A stretch of 64,000 nt of DNA from Flavobacteriales bacterium (GCA_947449575.1 CANFRV010000013.1:1-64000); one strand, 5' to 3'. Counted from the stretch's first letter, positions 17,518-27,237 are shown. The notes: generated from the sequence alone by a model not told the origin. Made by a program: numbers and translations.

Positions 17518-18720
17518 ATGTATAATTTCCCAATTTCATATCTTAATAGTAATAATGGCAGTGGACTCCTAGCTTTTGGCGAAGGAAAAATGATTCAACA
17601 AAGAAGTGGAAATGCATTCCCTCAATTAGACTTATTTCTCAAGGAAAACCCAAATAAATACATTTTTGGATGGTTGGGATATGATTTAAAAAATGAAATT
17701 GAAAAATTAACATCAAAAAATATCGATCACATAGATTTCCCTGACCTCTATTTTTGGGTGCCTAAGTATGTAGTAGAGTTAAAAAATGAAACCATATCCT
17801 TTTTACAAGGAGAGAAATGCGATGAAAGTTTTGATTTTATTAGCTACTTTTTGGAGGAAGAAACAGATCAAAATTTTCACCTGTATTCATTCAACTTTGA
17901 ACCATTCATTGACAAAAAAGCATACATTGAGCAGGTTGAAAAATTAAAGAAGCATATTCAAATTGGAAATATTTATGAAATTAACTTTTGCCAAGAATTT
18001 ATTGCTAAAAACGTTGAGATAAATTATCCATTAGACGTGTATTTTAAACTTAATAAAATTACGCAAGCACCATTTTCATCCTTCTTCCATACAGGTGACT
18101 ATACTGTTTTTTGCGGAAGTCCCGAACGTTTTTTAAAAAGAGAAGGTAATACTTTATTGTCCGAGCCAATTAAAGGAACTGCAAAAAGAGGTAAAACAGG
18201 GGAAGAAGATGAAAAGTTAAAAAATGATTTGATTAATGACCTAAAAGAAAGAGCTGAAAATATTATGATTGTCGATTTAGTTCGGAATGATCTTTCGAAA
18301 ATAGCTACTAAAAATAGTGTCACAGTCAATGATTTATGTAAAATTCACACGTTTGAAACAGTTCATCAAATGATTTCCTCTATTTCGTGCGAGATAGAGG
18401 AGAATACTCCTTTCATAGACATTATCAAAGCCACCTTTCCAATGGGTTCCATGACTGGGGTTCCTAAGATCCGAGCGATGGAATTAATTGAGGAACATGA
18501 ATCCTTCAAAAGAGGGTTGTATTCTGGCTCCATTGGCTATATTAAACCGAATGGTGATTTTGATTTCAATGTTGTAATTCGTTCTTTATTATATAACAAA
18601 GCCAAGAAACTACTTTCATGCAGTGTTGGCGGGGCGATCACAGATTTGTCTTCTGCGGAAAAAGAATATGAAGAATGTTTGACAAAAGTTCAGAGGATTT
18701 TAGATGGAATGAATGAGTAA
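17518..18720 (+). CDS. pabB: Aminodeoxychorismate synthase component I-like chorismate-binding enzyme
   Basis: The enzyme uses ammonia to convert chorismate to 4-amino-4-deoxychorismate for folate synthesis. The 400-residue protein has a short N-terminal part and a chorismate-binding domain (about 130-395) with CGSPERFL, SEPIKGTAKRG, MIVDLVRNDLSK, FETVHQMISS and FPMGSMTGVPKIRAMELI. The PIKGT motif, rather than a PIAGT motif, favours PabB over anthranilate or isochorismate synthase. Its stop overlaps the tilS start by eight bases. folK elsewhere in the window serves the same pathway. Confidence 0.85.
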   Translation: MYNFPISYLNSNNGSGLLAFGEGKMIQQRSGNAFPQLDLFLKENPNKYIFGWLGYDLKNEIEKLTSKNIDHIDFPDLYFWVPKYVVELKNETISFLQGEKCDESFDFISYFLEEETDQNFHLYSFNFEPFIDKKAYIEQVEKLKKHIQIGNIYEINFCQEFIAKNVEINYPLDVYFKLNKITQAPFSSFFHTGDYTVFCGSPERFLKREGNTLLSEPIKGTAKRGKTGEEDEKLKNDLINDLKERAENIMIVDLVRNDLSKIATKNSVTVNDLCKIHTFETVHQMISSISCEIEENTPFIDIIKATFPMGSMTGVPKIRAMELIEEHESFKRGLYSGSIGYIKPNGDFDFNVVIRSLLYNKAKKLLSCSVGGAITDLSSAEKEYEECLTKVQRILDGMNE

Positions 18721-19987
18721 AATCTTTCAACATATCACCAGCAGCTGGTCAAAATTATCTGAGAAAACTATTTTCCTAGCCTGCAGTGGTGGCGTTGATT
18801 CCATGACTCTTTTATCTATTTTACATAATGCAAATTGGAAAGTTGAAGTTCTTCATGTCAATTATCAATTACGGGGTAAAGATTCTGAGCAGGATATGCA
18901 ATTAGTACTTGACACGTGTAAAACACTTTCAATTCCATGTCATTTAAAACGTATAGATTTACAAGCAATTTTAAATAGTAAAGGAGGGAATTTGCAAGAA
19001 GTTGCAAGAAAAGTGAGGTATGATTTTTTTGAAGAAAAACGTTCTTTATCTCAAAATAATTACATTGCTCTAGGTCATCATAAAAATGATCAAATTGAAA
19101 CTTTTTTTATGCATTTAGGAAGAAAGTCAGGAATTATGGGAATGGCATGCATGCCTTCTGAACATCATCGATTTATCCGTCCATTACTACCGTTTTCAAA
19201 AGAAGAAATAATTCAATACGCAAAAGAAAATGGTATTGGATGGAGAGAAGATAATTCCAATAAAACAAATAAATATACACGAAATATTTTAAGAAACATT
19301 TTGCTTCCAGAATTACAAATAGAAATCCCATCACTGGAAGAAAGTATTTTATTACTGATTGATAAATTTCAAGAAACACAGTTGGAATTAGAGAGAATCG
19401 TCTCCCCTATTTTACAAAACATTTACAAGGATGAAATTCTGCCTTTTTCGGATTATGATCTATTATCAGAAAATGAAAAAGTAGAATTAATAAGGCAATT
19501 AGGTCACAAAGCAAGATTAGTAAAAGAGTTAGATAAACTTCGATTAACGCAAAAAGGAAAACAAATCAATGTAGAAAAAATTGATTCTCAAAATGCTTTC
19601 GCAGAAATAATCCGAGAAGATTCCTATTTTAAATTCGTTAAAGAAACAGAAAACAAGTGTGCTCTTCCCTCTTTAATTATAACGGCAACAACTCATCTTC
19701 CGCTAACTTTTTCAAAAAATGAAATCTATGTAGATCCATCCAAAATACAAGGAGAATTGCACCTTCGCAAATGGAAAACCGGGGACAGAATGCAACCGAT
19801 CGGAATGAAAGGAAGTAAATTAATTTCTGATATTATAAAAGACGCAAAAGTTCCTTCGAATGAGAAAAAAGAAATCTTAATCCTTGAGGATGATGAAAAA
19901 ATTCTTTGGTGCGTAAATATTCGTTGCGGAAAAGAAACGATTGCAGATGATACAACGAAAAATATTTGGAAGATTGAAATACAATAA
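18713..19987 (+). CDS. tilS: tRNA(Ile)-lysidine synthetase
   Basis: The enzyme ligates lysine to C34 of the CAU-anticodon tRNA-Ile, switching it to read AUA. The 424-residue protein has the PP-loop SGGVDS (25-30), the NYQLRGKDSEQD segment, ALGHHKNDQIET (about 118-129), and the C-terminal TilS substrate-binding part (RKWKTGDRMQPIGMKGSKLISD). It is translationally coupled to pabB by an eight-base overlap, and ends 18 bases before a convergent gene without an evident terminator. Confidence 0.93.
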   Translation: MSKIFQHITSSWSKLSEKTIFLACSGGVDSMTLLSILHNANWKVEVLHVNYQLRGKDSEQDMQLVLDTCKTLSIPCHLKRIDLQAILNSKGGNLQEVARKVRYDFFEEKRSLSQNNYIALGHHKNDQIETFFMHLGRKSGIMGMACMPSEHHRFIRPLLPFSKEEIIQYAKENGIGWREDNSNKTNKYTRNILRNILLPELQIEIPSLEESILLLIDKFQETQLELERIVSPILQNIYKDEILPFSDYDLLSENEKVELIRQLGHKARLVKELDKLRLTQKGKQINVEKIDSQNAFAEIIREDSYFKFVKETENKCALPSLIITATTHLPLTFSKNEIYVDPSKIQGELHLRKWKTGDRMQPIGMKGSKLISDIIKDAKVPSNEKKEILILEDDEKILWCVNIRCGKETIADDTTKNIWKIEIQ

Positions 19988-20005
19988 ATAGAAAAAAATC
20001 AATCT

Positions 20006-21649
20006 TTACTTTCCTAACAATTCCAAAATCGGTTCACCTGTTGTTGCGTTTGGTTTTTGCAAGTATAGTAAATGTGTTAATGTCGCTGTAATATCTGTGA
20101 TATTAATTCTTCTAAATACTTCTTGTTTTCTGATGTGTTTTCCATACCAAATAAGAGGAACATGTGTGTCGTAGTTGAAAGCTGACCCATGACTAGTACC
20201 TCTTCTTGAAACTTCATTATCGACTGATTTTGGCAGATATCCCGGTTCCAAGATATAAATTAAATCTCCACTTTCCTTGGCAACATAGCCGAGATGAATC
20301 ATATCTCCCCAACTATTATCTGTCATCGAATTGTTCAATTGCTCAGATGTAAAAACACATTTTACACCTTCCCAAGCAGCCACTTTTTCAGCAATAAACT
20401 TCTCTAAAGCAGATTTATTAATATTCAACAATTCAATTGATTCATGATCCAAATAAATATTATTATTGACAATTGTTAGAATTAAATCAGCACCAAATTC
20501 GCCTTTTATATCAGATTCTAATTCAAGTAAATTATTGTCTTTAAAAAGAAATCCTCCTGGAAGTTTTTTATCCATTAAATATTGTGGATTAGGAACCACT
20601 GCATGATCCGCCGTTAAAAAAAGAATAAAATCATCCTTTCCAACGCGCTGTTCTAACTGTTTTATCAATTTAGCAATTTCTAGATCTAAACGTATATACA
20701 TATCTTCCATTTCAACAGAATATGGACCAAAAGCATGTCCGATAATATCTGGCGTAGAAAAACTAATACATAAAAAATCAGTCTGATTATCTTGCCCAAG
20801 CATCTCATTATAAATCGATTCAATCGCAAAATCAGCTAAATACGTATTGGCAAATGGTGTTGTAGTAAATAAATTATAAGCAGGTAACCCGGCACTCATT
20901 TCTTTTAGATCATAGGGGAAAGTTGGTGTCAATTTTCCTGCTAAAAGTTCCTCATAGGGTGAATTATCTGGTCCACTTTCACCATACAAACTGAGATCCA
21001 TTATCGGTGACCAAGTTTTCTTTAAACAATTTTCCGGATATTTCTTAGCATTAAAATTAGCAACCCAAAAAGGCAATTCTTTCTCGTAAAAAGTACTTGT
21101 TACAAAATTTCCTGAAGAATAGTCAAACCAATATGACCCATCTGACAAATGACCACCAGATAATATTGCTCCGCGATCTTTTATAGACATCGAAATAACT
21201 TTTGACTTTGGATACGTCAATTTTAGTTGATCAGTGATTGTATTTGCCTTCAAATAGTAAGGGGAACATTGTCCTTCGATTGATATCGTGCCAACCCCAG
21301 TAACGGTTGAATCATCCACACAATTTACATTTGCATTTGTAGCTCGATCAAACCAATCATTAGCAATTATTCCGTGATTATTGGGAGTAGTTCCAGTATA
21401 AATAGAAGCATGGCCTGGACCTGTAAAAGTCGGGACATAATTATAGTGTGTATTGCGACAATGAGTGCCTCCTTTCATTAATTTTCTAAAACCATCCTGA
21501 CCAAATTTCTCTTGATATCTGTATAAATATTCATAACACATTTGGTCGATTACAATACCAACAACTAATTTCGGAGAATCTTTTTGTTGCGCTTGAATAT
21601 TTAATCCAAAAAAAATAATGGTAAAAAATAAAAGGATATTTTTAGACAT
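20006..21649 (-). CDS. pafA: PafA-like alkaline phosphatase
   Basis: The secreted or periplasmic phosphomonoesterase is of the alkaline phosphatase superfamily. The 547-residue protein has a signal peptide (about 1-20, ending NIQA). By position against Elizabethkingia PafA as I remember it, D35 in GIVIDQM is a zinc ligand, T76 in YVPTFTGPGHAS the nucleophile, N97 in IANDW and K157/R159 in SIKDRG the substrate-binding residues. TADHAVVPNP and the terminal SRRGTSHGSAF carry further metal ligands. This residue set distinguishes PafA from diesterases. A -7 box lies 30 bases upstream. Confidence 0.85.
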   Translation of the reverse strand: MSKNILLFFTIIFFGLNIQAQQKDSPKLVVGIVIDQMCYEYLYRYQEKFGQDGFRKLMKGGTHCRNTHYNYVPTFTGPGHASIYTGTTPNNHGIIANDWFDRATNANVNCVDDSTVTGVGTISIEGQCSPYYLKANTITDQLKLTYPKSKVISMSIKDRGAILSGGHLSDGSYWFDYSSGNFVTSTFYEKELPFWVANFNAKKYPENCLKKTWSPIMDLSLYGESGPDNSPYEELLAGKLTPTFPYDLKEMSAGLPAYNLFTTTPFANTYLADFAIESIYNEMLGQDNQTDFLCISFSTPDIIGHAFGPYSVEMEDMYIRLDLEIAKLIKQLEQRVGKDDFILFLTADHAVVPNPQYLMDKKLPGGFLFKDNNLLELESDIKGEFGADLILTIVNNNIYLDHESIELLNINKSALEKFIAEKVAAWEGVKCVFTSEQLNNSMTDNSWGDMIHLGYVAKESGDLIYILEPGYLPKSVDNEVSRRGTSHGSAFNYDTHVPLIWYGKHIRKQEVFRRINITDITATLTHLLYLQKPNATTGEPILELLGK

Positions 21650-21678
21650 ACTGAAATATGATAAAGTGAATTCTTTAT

Positions 21679-21686
21679 CAAAAATA
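21679..21686 (-). promoter_or_regulatory. -7 promoter box of the PafA-like gene
   Basis: The minus strand reads TATTTTTG, 30 bases before the ATG at 21649. Confidence 0.45.
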
Positions 21687-21741
21687 TAGATTTAAATTGA
21701 ATTAACTTATATGAAAGTTATCTCATTTAAGCAATTGCAGA

Positions 21742-24114
21742 TTAATGCACAATTACCAATTTCACAGGGGTTGTATTTATCCCAATTTCACTGAAAAGAA
21801 TTGTGTAAAATCCAGAAGGAATACTTTCAGTATCAAGAGTAATCTTATTTGTTGGTTGACTGATCATTTGAGTCAATAGCACTTTCCCTGCTTGATCTAT
21901 AATTTTAATTTCTCCTGTTTTCAAAACTGAAGAAAGACTCACTTGTGTGTAAAAATTTGCTGGATTAGGCATTACTTTGCACTCCATTGTCAATTCTTCT
22001 AAATTTGAAGTGCTATTCGCATTATACATCACTTGAAAATCGTCGAAATAAAAACCATCCTTCGTTAAACCTCCATCAGATTTCAATAAAAATCGAACGT
22101 TTATAGTTTGACCTATATAATCACTTAAATTAATTTCCTCTCGCACCCAAGTAAGCTGAGTCCCATCATATATCGGCTCATCTAAAGGCTGCGCTCCTCC
22201 AGCTCCAGAACCACTTCCTGCATTGGTATACAATCCACATTGCCCACTCCAGTTGATTCCTCCATCTGTTGAAACTTGAAACTGACAAAAATCAAAATCA
22301 TTCTCAATATCCCATTGTGCGTAATAAGAAACCATTGCCGAACTGACATTATGAAGGTCAATTACTTGATTGTATCTATACGATTTATTTGTATTATTGG
22401 AATAATTTCCTCCTGGACTATCTGTAAATGACTTCGACGGAGAATAAAATAGAGTATTGGTAGTAGACCACGTTCCTGTCCAACCAGAAGTTGTTGTAGC
22501 ATCATCAAAAAACTGCAGCGTTAAACTACCAAATGATTTCTCGATCGTATCATGTTTTACCCACAACCCATAATCTGTGTGAATAACATACCTGATAATA
22601 TCGCCAAAAACAATCGATGAATTTAAAACGTATGAGATAGCGCCACTTTGCGTTTCCATTAAATTCAAGGAATGGACATTATTAGCTCCAACCGATTGAA
22701 TATTCAATAAAGGCTCAACTGAAATTGTAACATTCCCAGATTCATTACCTAAACGATAAATAGAATAATGAAAATCACCAGTCATCGTTTCAATTTTAGA
22801 CGCATCCATATCTTTTACAACGACATACTTATGACTTAAATGAGATAATATTAAGTTAGGAAAAACCATGTCTTGGCAAATTCCGATTATGTCGGTTGAA
22901 GCAGGCCAAAATCCTTGCGAAGAACTCCCTACTTCAGGAGTCATTGCAAAAATTTGAGGTTTGTTTATTAAATCCTCTTTGTACATAAAATCATCTGAGT
23001 CACCGGAAGCTTCATAAAGCGATGAACTTTTAAAATTCGAATATCCATTATATTGAACCATATGACCCGTAAAGGCCAGAAAATAATCATTGTCAGCGGC
23101 AAACTCAGCAGCAGTTGTACCTATTGGAAATAACAAATCATCCGAATAGGTATGCGCATTAAAAGCAAATAAAAAATCTCTTTGGGCACAAAACCACTTC
23201 ATTGCTTGTGTTTCTACCTCAGAAAAAGCACCTGTTCCGGGATAAGTGTCATCATTGAGCGAAAAACTAACGCCTGTTGTTCCCCATCCATACGAATAAT
23301 TTCTGTTCAAGTCTACCCCTTTATTGGTAGTTCCAACATTCCGACGATTTTTTCTGTGCATTCCTCCCCCATTTGGATCGGTAGTTTGATTATACACATA
23401 TCCATCAGGATTAAGGCACGGAACAAAATACATTTCTGTATTATTCAGCAAAAATTTTATTTCTTCACTTGTCGCATAATTCTCCAATAAATACCACATA
23501 TAAAATATGGTTTCCGATAATGCATTTGGTTCACGGGCATGATGAATTGCCGAATAAAGTATTTCTGTTTCATTCGTTTCATCGACAGTTGGATTATCTG
23601 AAATTCTTAACCAGTACAAAGGCCTTCCTTCAGTGGTCAAAAAAGTACTAATTGGAGCTCTAGCTGTGATTAAGGAAGGATATTGTAAAGCCATCGCATC
23701 CACTTCATCTAAGAATTCTTGATACGTAAAAAAACCACCCATCGAACCCAAATTAAAATTGGATGGAACAGTTGGGACAAAAGAACTTGACCCATTTGTA
23801 CCAGGAGCACACGCTATATTTTTTTCAAGTGATTTTTCTTTTACTGTATTTCTTTCGACGTAATATTTCTTAACATCATCAATTAGAATCTCAATGGAAA
23901 AACCATTGCTTTTCATCTTTTCGATTTCTGATTCAGAAAAATCACTAATAAAAAAAACATCTTTTTTTGACGTTCCATGATCCACAGCTACTCCTAATTC
24001 AGCTAAAGTTTGCAGTCCTTTGGAGTCTGTAAATATTTTAACACGTGAATACTTTTGTTGAGCAAATGCTTCAGAAAGGGTTAAAAGACATAATGTAAGT
24101 AAAAATAGTTTCAT
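21742..24114 (-). CDS. Secreted M14 zinc carboxypeptidase with T9SS sorting domain
   Basis: This is an extracellular metallocarboxypeptidase. In 790 residues: signal peptide 1-19 (AFAQ), a propeptide-like region, then the M14 domain (about 125-430) with zinc ligands H192 and E195 in HHAREP, substrate-binding NRNY (270-273), third zinc ligand H321 in FNAHTYSD, and catalytic E394 in MTPEVGS. A jellyroll-like domain (about 540-705, with FYFDDFQV) follows, then a C-terminal T9SS type A sorting domain (MPNPANFYTQVSL to SGFYTILFSEIG). All catalytic residues are present, so it should be active. Confidence 0.9.
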   Translation of the reverse strand: MKLFLLTLCLLTLSEAFAQQKYSRVKIFTDSKGLQTLAELGVAVDHGTSKKDVFFISDFSESEIEKMKSNGFSIEILIDDVKKYYVERNTVKEKSLEKNIACAPGTNGSSSFVPTVPSNFNLGSMGGFFTYQEFLDEVDAMALQYPSLITARAPISTFLTTEGRPLYWLRISDNPTVDETNETEILYSAIHHAREPNALSETIFYMWYLLENYATSEEIKFLLNNTEMYFVPCLNPDGYVYNQTTDPNGGGMHRKNRRNVGTTNKGVDLNRNYSYGWGTTGVSFSLNDDTYPGTGAFSEVETQAMKWFCAQRDFLFAFNAHTYSDDLLFPIGTTAAEFAADNDYFLAFTGHMVQYNGYSNFKSSSLYEASGDSDDFMYKEDLINKPQIFAMTPEVGSSSQGFWPASTDIIGICQDMVFPNLILSHLSHKYVVVKDMDASKIETMTGDFHYSIYRLGNESGNVTISVEPLLNIQSVGANNVHSLNLMETQSGAISYVLNSSIVFGDIIRYVIHTDYGLWVKHDTIEKSFGSLTLQFFDDATTTSGWTGTWSTTNTLFYSPSKSFTDSPGGNYSNNTNKSYRYNQVIDLHNVSSAMVSYYAQWDIENDFDFCQFQVSTDGGINWSGQCGLYTNAGSGSGAGGAQPLDEPIYDGTQLTWVREEINLSDYIGQTINVRFLLKSDGGLTKDGFYFDDFQVMYNANSTSNLEELTMECKVMPNPANFYTQVSLSSVLKTGEIKIIDQAGKVLLTQMISQPTNKITLDTESIPSGFYTILFSEIGINTTPVKLVIVH

Positions 24115-24218
24115 AGTTCCTAGTTTAGCGAGCTCAAGTTATAAATAATAAACGTATGAAAAAAATTAATTTATATAAAGGGTGAAATACGAAAGCTAAA
24201 AGGTGAATTTAATGAATG

Positions 24219-24677
24219 CTATTTCAACAAATTAACCATTTTAATTGCTTCTGAAATGTGCTTTACTGAATTAATTTGTGAATTAAATATTCCTTGAACA
24301 ATTCCAGACTTGTCAATTATATAAGTAACTCTACCTTTTATCAATCCGAAAAAACTTTTAGGGACACCAAACTTTCTTCGAGCTTCATCCTGTATATCGG
24401 ACAAAAGAGTGAATTTTAAGTGATATGCTTCAGCGAACGTTTTATGGGAAAGCACACTATCAGAAGAAATTCCAACAATCTCACATTGTAAATCTTCAAA
24501 TTGATTTTGATTCTCTTGAAATGAACAGGCTTGCTTAGTGCAACCCCACGTATTATCTTTTGGATAAAAATACAGTACTACGATTTTACTACCGATCAAA
24601 TCATAAATAGAAACCATTTCTCCATCTTGATTTGGAAGTGAAAAAGCGGGACATTTATCTCCTATTTTTATACTCAT
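24219..24677 (-). CDS. bcp: Thiol peroxidase of the BCP/PrxQ family
   Basis: This peroxiredoxin reduces hydrogen peroxide and organic peroxides using thioredoxin. The 152-residue protein has T43, peroxidatic C46 and resolving C51 in the segment NTWGCTKQACSF. A Trp (W44) stands where most members have Pro (TPGC). It is the last gene of the 26916-24219 operon; its ATG overlaps the photolyase stop by one base (TAATG). Confidence 0.92.
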   Translation of the reverse strand: MSIKIGDKCPAFSLPNQDGEMVSIYDLIGSKIVVLYFYPKDNTWGCTKQACSFQENQNQFEDLQCEIVGISSDSVLSHKTFAEAYHLKFTLLSDIQDEARRKFGVPKSFFGLIKGRVTYIIDKSGIVQGIFNSQINSVKHISEAIKMVNLLK

Positions 24678-25987
24678 TAGCCAACTGTTTTTTTATATAC
24701 TGCAATAACTCGATTTCGCGCAAATGTATGTTCAATTATTGGTTCTGGATAATCTTCCGTACCAAATTCTTTTACCCATTTTTTAATATACTGAAACTCC
24801 TTGTCAAATTTTTGCTGTTGCAGCGTTGGATTAAAAACTCTGAAATACGGAGATGCATCACAGCCCGAACTTGCTGCCCACTGCCATCCACCGACATTAC
24901 TGGCTAAATCGTAATCCAATAATTTCTCTGCAAAATAAGTCTCCCCCCATTTCCAATCTATTAATAAATGCTTGGTCAAAAAACTTGCCACAATCATTCT
25001 AACACGGTTGTGCATAAAACCTGTTGAATTTAACTCTCTCATTCCTGCATCAACAATTGGATATCCAGTTTTTCCCTCACACCACTTATAAAACAACGAT
25101 TCATTATTCTCCCAAGGAATTAGATCATACTTTTTTTTAAACGAAAAATCAACTGATTGAGGAAAATGATAGATGATCATCTGATAGAAATCTCTCCAAA
25201 TTAATTCATTCAGATAGCTAGAGCTCGTTTCCTTTGCCTGTCGAGCAAGATCTCTAATACTTAGCGTTCCAAACCTTAAATGTAAACCAACTTTTGAAGT
25301 AGCATTCAAGCTCGGATAATCTCTTTTATCGACATATTCTTTAAAAATAGTGGCAGGTACATCTTTCGGAGGGAAAGATTGGTTCTGAACGCTTGAAAAA
25401 CCCATTTCTTCCAAAGAAATAAGACTAGAAAATGTGCCGCATTTCGTTAAATTAGAACAATACAATTCGGACGGATAAGAGCGTAAAAAGAACTCATTCA
25501 ATTTCTCCCTCCATTTTTTCATATAGGGTGTAAAAACGGTATAAGGGGAATTATCTGCTTTTACAACTTCGCTTTTTTCGAAAATCACATGATCTTTAGA
25601 TCCAATATATTGCAGATCATTTTTTTTTAATTCTGAATAAATGAACAAATCTCGCGCAATAGCTTTGGGTTCATAATCATTATTGGAATACACCTTCTTC
25701 ACATTTAATTCCAATGCAATTTGAGGAAGCAAGACGCAAGGATCTCCATAATATATTCTTAAATCAAGGCCAAGATCTTTATATTCTTCTTTTAATGTTT
25801 GAATCGTGTTATAAATAAAAATAACTCTTTGATCATTTTTGGGTAATTTATCTAAAATCGTTGTGTCAAAAATGAAAATAGGATACACCTTGGAGTGATT
25901 TCTCGCCGCTTTATACAAGCCAGAATTATCCTTAATTCTCAAATCTCTACGATGCCAAAACAGGGCACTATTCTCCACTATATTCAC
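24677..25987 (-). CDS. phr: Deoxyribodipyrimidine photolyase
   Basis: The flavoenzyme uses blue light to split UV-induced pyrimidine dimers. The 436 residues show the N-terminal antenna domain (ALFWHRRDLRIKDN at about 8-21) and the FAD-binding helical domain with LIWRDFYQMI, GKTGYPIVDAGMREL, STGFMHNRVRMIVASF and NVGGWQWAASSGCDASPYFRVFNP-type sequence (last part about 365-388). These features fit class I CPD photolyase. The start overlaps the pterin synthase gene by 20 bases. The antenna cofactor cannot be told from the sequence, but a pterin-family enzyme is encoded just upstream. Confidence 0.92.
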   Translation of the reverse strand: MNIVENSALFWHRRDLRIKDNSGLYKAARNHSKVYPIFIFDTTILDKLPKNDQRVIFIYNTIQTLKEEYKDLGLDLRIYYGDPCVLLPQIALELNVKKVYSNNDYEPKAIARDLFIYSELKKNDLQYIGSKDHVIFEKSEVVKADNSPYTVFTPYMKKWREKLNEFFLRSYPSELYCSNLTKCGTFSSLISLEEMGFSSVQNQSFPPKDVPATIFKEYVDKRDYPSLNATSKVGLHLRFGTLSIRDLARQAKETSSSYLNELIWRDFYQMIIYHFPQSVDFSFKKKYDLIPWENNESLFYKWCEGKTGYPIVDAGMRELNSTGFMHNRVRMIVASFLTKHLLIDWKWGETYFAEKLLDYDLASNVGGWQWAASSGCDASPYFRVFNPTLQQQKFDKEFQYIKKWVKEFGTEDYPEPIIEHTFARNRVIAVYKKTVG

Positions 25988-26372
25988 AAATATTATTTTC
26001 TGTTTCCCATAATTTAACCGTCAATTTATATCGTAGATCTAATTTTTCCCTTAAAATATTCCAAAAAACAATTGACATGTTTTCAGCAGTTGGAATTATA
26101 TTTTGAAACTCCTTGCAATCTAAATTCAAATTCTTGTGATCAAACTTTTCTGTTACCTCTTTTTGAATCATTTCCTTCAGTATCTTTAAATCTATCAGGA
26201 AACCAGTATCCGAATCAACTTCTCCTTCCACCCATGTTTCTAGCACATAATTATGGCCATGAAAATTGGGATTGTTACATTTTCCAAAAACTTCATCATT
26301 TTTTTGATCACTCCAGTCAGGTCTAAAAAGACGATGAGCAGCATTAAATGTTTCTCTCCTACAAACTTTCAT
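25968..26372 (-). CDS. 6-pyruvoyltetrahydropterin synthase / QueD family protein
   Basis: The zinc enzyme acts on 7,8-dihydroneopterin triphosphate. In 134 residues the zinc ligands are H13 (FNAAHRL), H38 and H40 (NFHGHNY). C32 is the catalytic Cys, D78-H79 are in KFDHKNL, and E123 is in LWETENN. The Cys-to-His spacing (CNNPNFHGH, C-x5-HGH) is that of 6-pyruvoyl pterin synthases rather than the CxxxHGH of E. coli QueD, so the product may be a biopterin-type precursor rather than the queuosine intermediate. It is sandwiched with overlaps between idi and phr. Confidence 0.83.
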   Translation of the reverse strand: MKVCRRETFNAAHRLFRPDWSDQKNDEVFGKCNNPNFHGHNYVLETWVEGEVDSDTGFLIDLKILKEMIQKEVTEKFDHKNLNLDCKEFQNIIPTAENMSIVFWNILREKLDLRYKLTVKLWETENNICEYSGE

Positions 26373-26916
26373 TGAATAATGTTTTTATTGATTCGTTTAA
26401 TTTATCGAAATGTTCACCTATTATAATCTTGAACCAACTTGTATACTTGTCTGGATTCAATGCCATTTCTGATTGAATCTGCGTCAAAGAAACCCATGAA
26501 TAATCGCTTGCTTCTTTCGCGTTTAGAACAGGGTCAAGATCACATTTCCCAATCACCACATGATCGAATTCATGCTCTATTAAATTATTATCAAGTGCAA
26601 TTTTATAGACAAAGGAAAAACTGTTTTGCAATGTGCAATTCAAGCCCATTTCCTCCATTAGTCTCCGATTAGCTGCTACAATTATTGATTCACCTGGGGA
26701 GGGGTGACTACAGCAAGTGTTGGTCCATAAACCCTCAGAATGATATTTACCAAGCGCTCTCTTTTGAAGTAATAATTCTTTTTTAGAATTAAATAGTAGA
26801 ATTGAAAATGCGCGATGCAAGAGCCCTTTTTCATGCGCTTCCAACTTTTCCATACTACCTGTTGCTTCGTCACTTAAATTAACAAGTATAACTTCGTTTA
26901 TTTCTATATTTTTCAA
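26359..26916 (-). CDS. idi: Isopentenyl-diphosphate delta-isomerase, type I
   Basis: The enzyme interconverts IPP and DMAPP for isoprenoid and carotenoid synthesis. The 185-residue Nudix-fold protein has LLQKRALGKYHSEGLWTNTCCSHP (active-site Cys in TNTCCSHP, about 66-73), RRLMEEMGL Nudix helix and EHEFDHVVIG with the second catalytic Glu. It is the first gene of a four-gene overlapping operon. Its 3' end overlaps the pterin synthase start by 14 bases. Confidence 0.92.
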   Translation of the reverse strand: MKNIEINEVILVNLSDEATGSMEKLEAHEKGLLHRAFSILLFNSKKELLLQKRALGKYHSEGLWTNTCCSHPSPGESIIVAANRRLMEEMGLNCTLQNSFSFVYKIALDNNLIEHEFDHVVIGKCDLDPVLNAKEASDYSWVSLTQIQSEMALNPDKYTSWFKIIIGEHFDKLNESIKTLFNESL

Positions 26917-27082
26917 TTTGCGAACATATAATAATCGTTAAAAATAGTTATTCTCTTTATATAAAATAACAAGTTTATACTAGTTTAAACTCATAAATGT
27001 GAATTAATAATTCAAAACCAAAAATAAGTAATTAATTTTCAAAAAAAACCTAACTTTCATCGCACATATTAAAAAAAAACCA

Positions 27083-27090
27083 TATCTTTG
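27083..27090 (+). promoter_or_regulatory. -7 promoter box of tRNA-Leu
   Basis: TATCTTTG matches TAnnTTTG, about 65 bases upstream of the mature tRNA 5' end. Confidence 0.5.
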
Positions 27091-27155
27091 CCAACCATTA
27101 ATCGTAATGGGCAAAAGATAAATTCATACTGATACAAATCATTTTTGAATTTTTT

Positions 27156-27237
27156 GGGGATATGGTGGAATTGGTAGACATGCTAGACTTAGGATCTAGT
27201 GCCTCGCGGCGTGTGGGTTCGACTCCCTCTATCCTCA
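27156..27237 (+). tRNA. tRNA-Leu (anticodon UAG)
   Basis: The 82-base cloverleaf has acceptor GGGGATA/TATCCTC with discriminator A, D arm GTG/CAT, and anticodon stem CTAGA/TCTAG with loop CTTAGGA giving UAG (reads CUN). A long class II variable arm (GCC/GGC) and T loop TTCGACT follow. The T stem GTGGG/CCCTC has one U-U mismatch. CCA is not encoded. Confidence 0.95.

Noticed and set aside
23182-23490. 102-codon plus-strand ORF opposite the carboxypeptidase
   Set aside because: It lies fully opposite the M14 catalytic domain, including zinc-site codons, with no independent support.
26917-27155. Structured regulatory RNA before tRNA-Leu
   Set aside because: Apart from the -7 box the stretch is simple AT-rich sequence without long stems or known RNA motifs.
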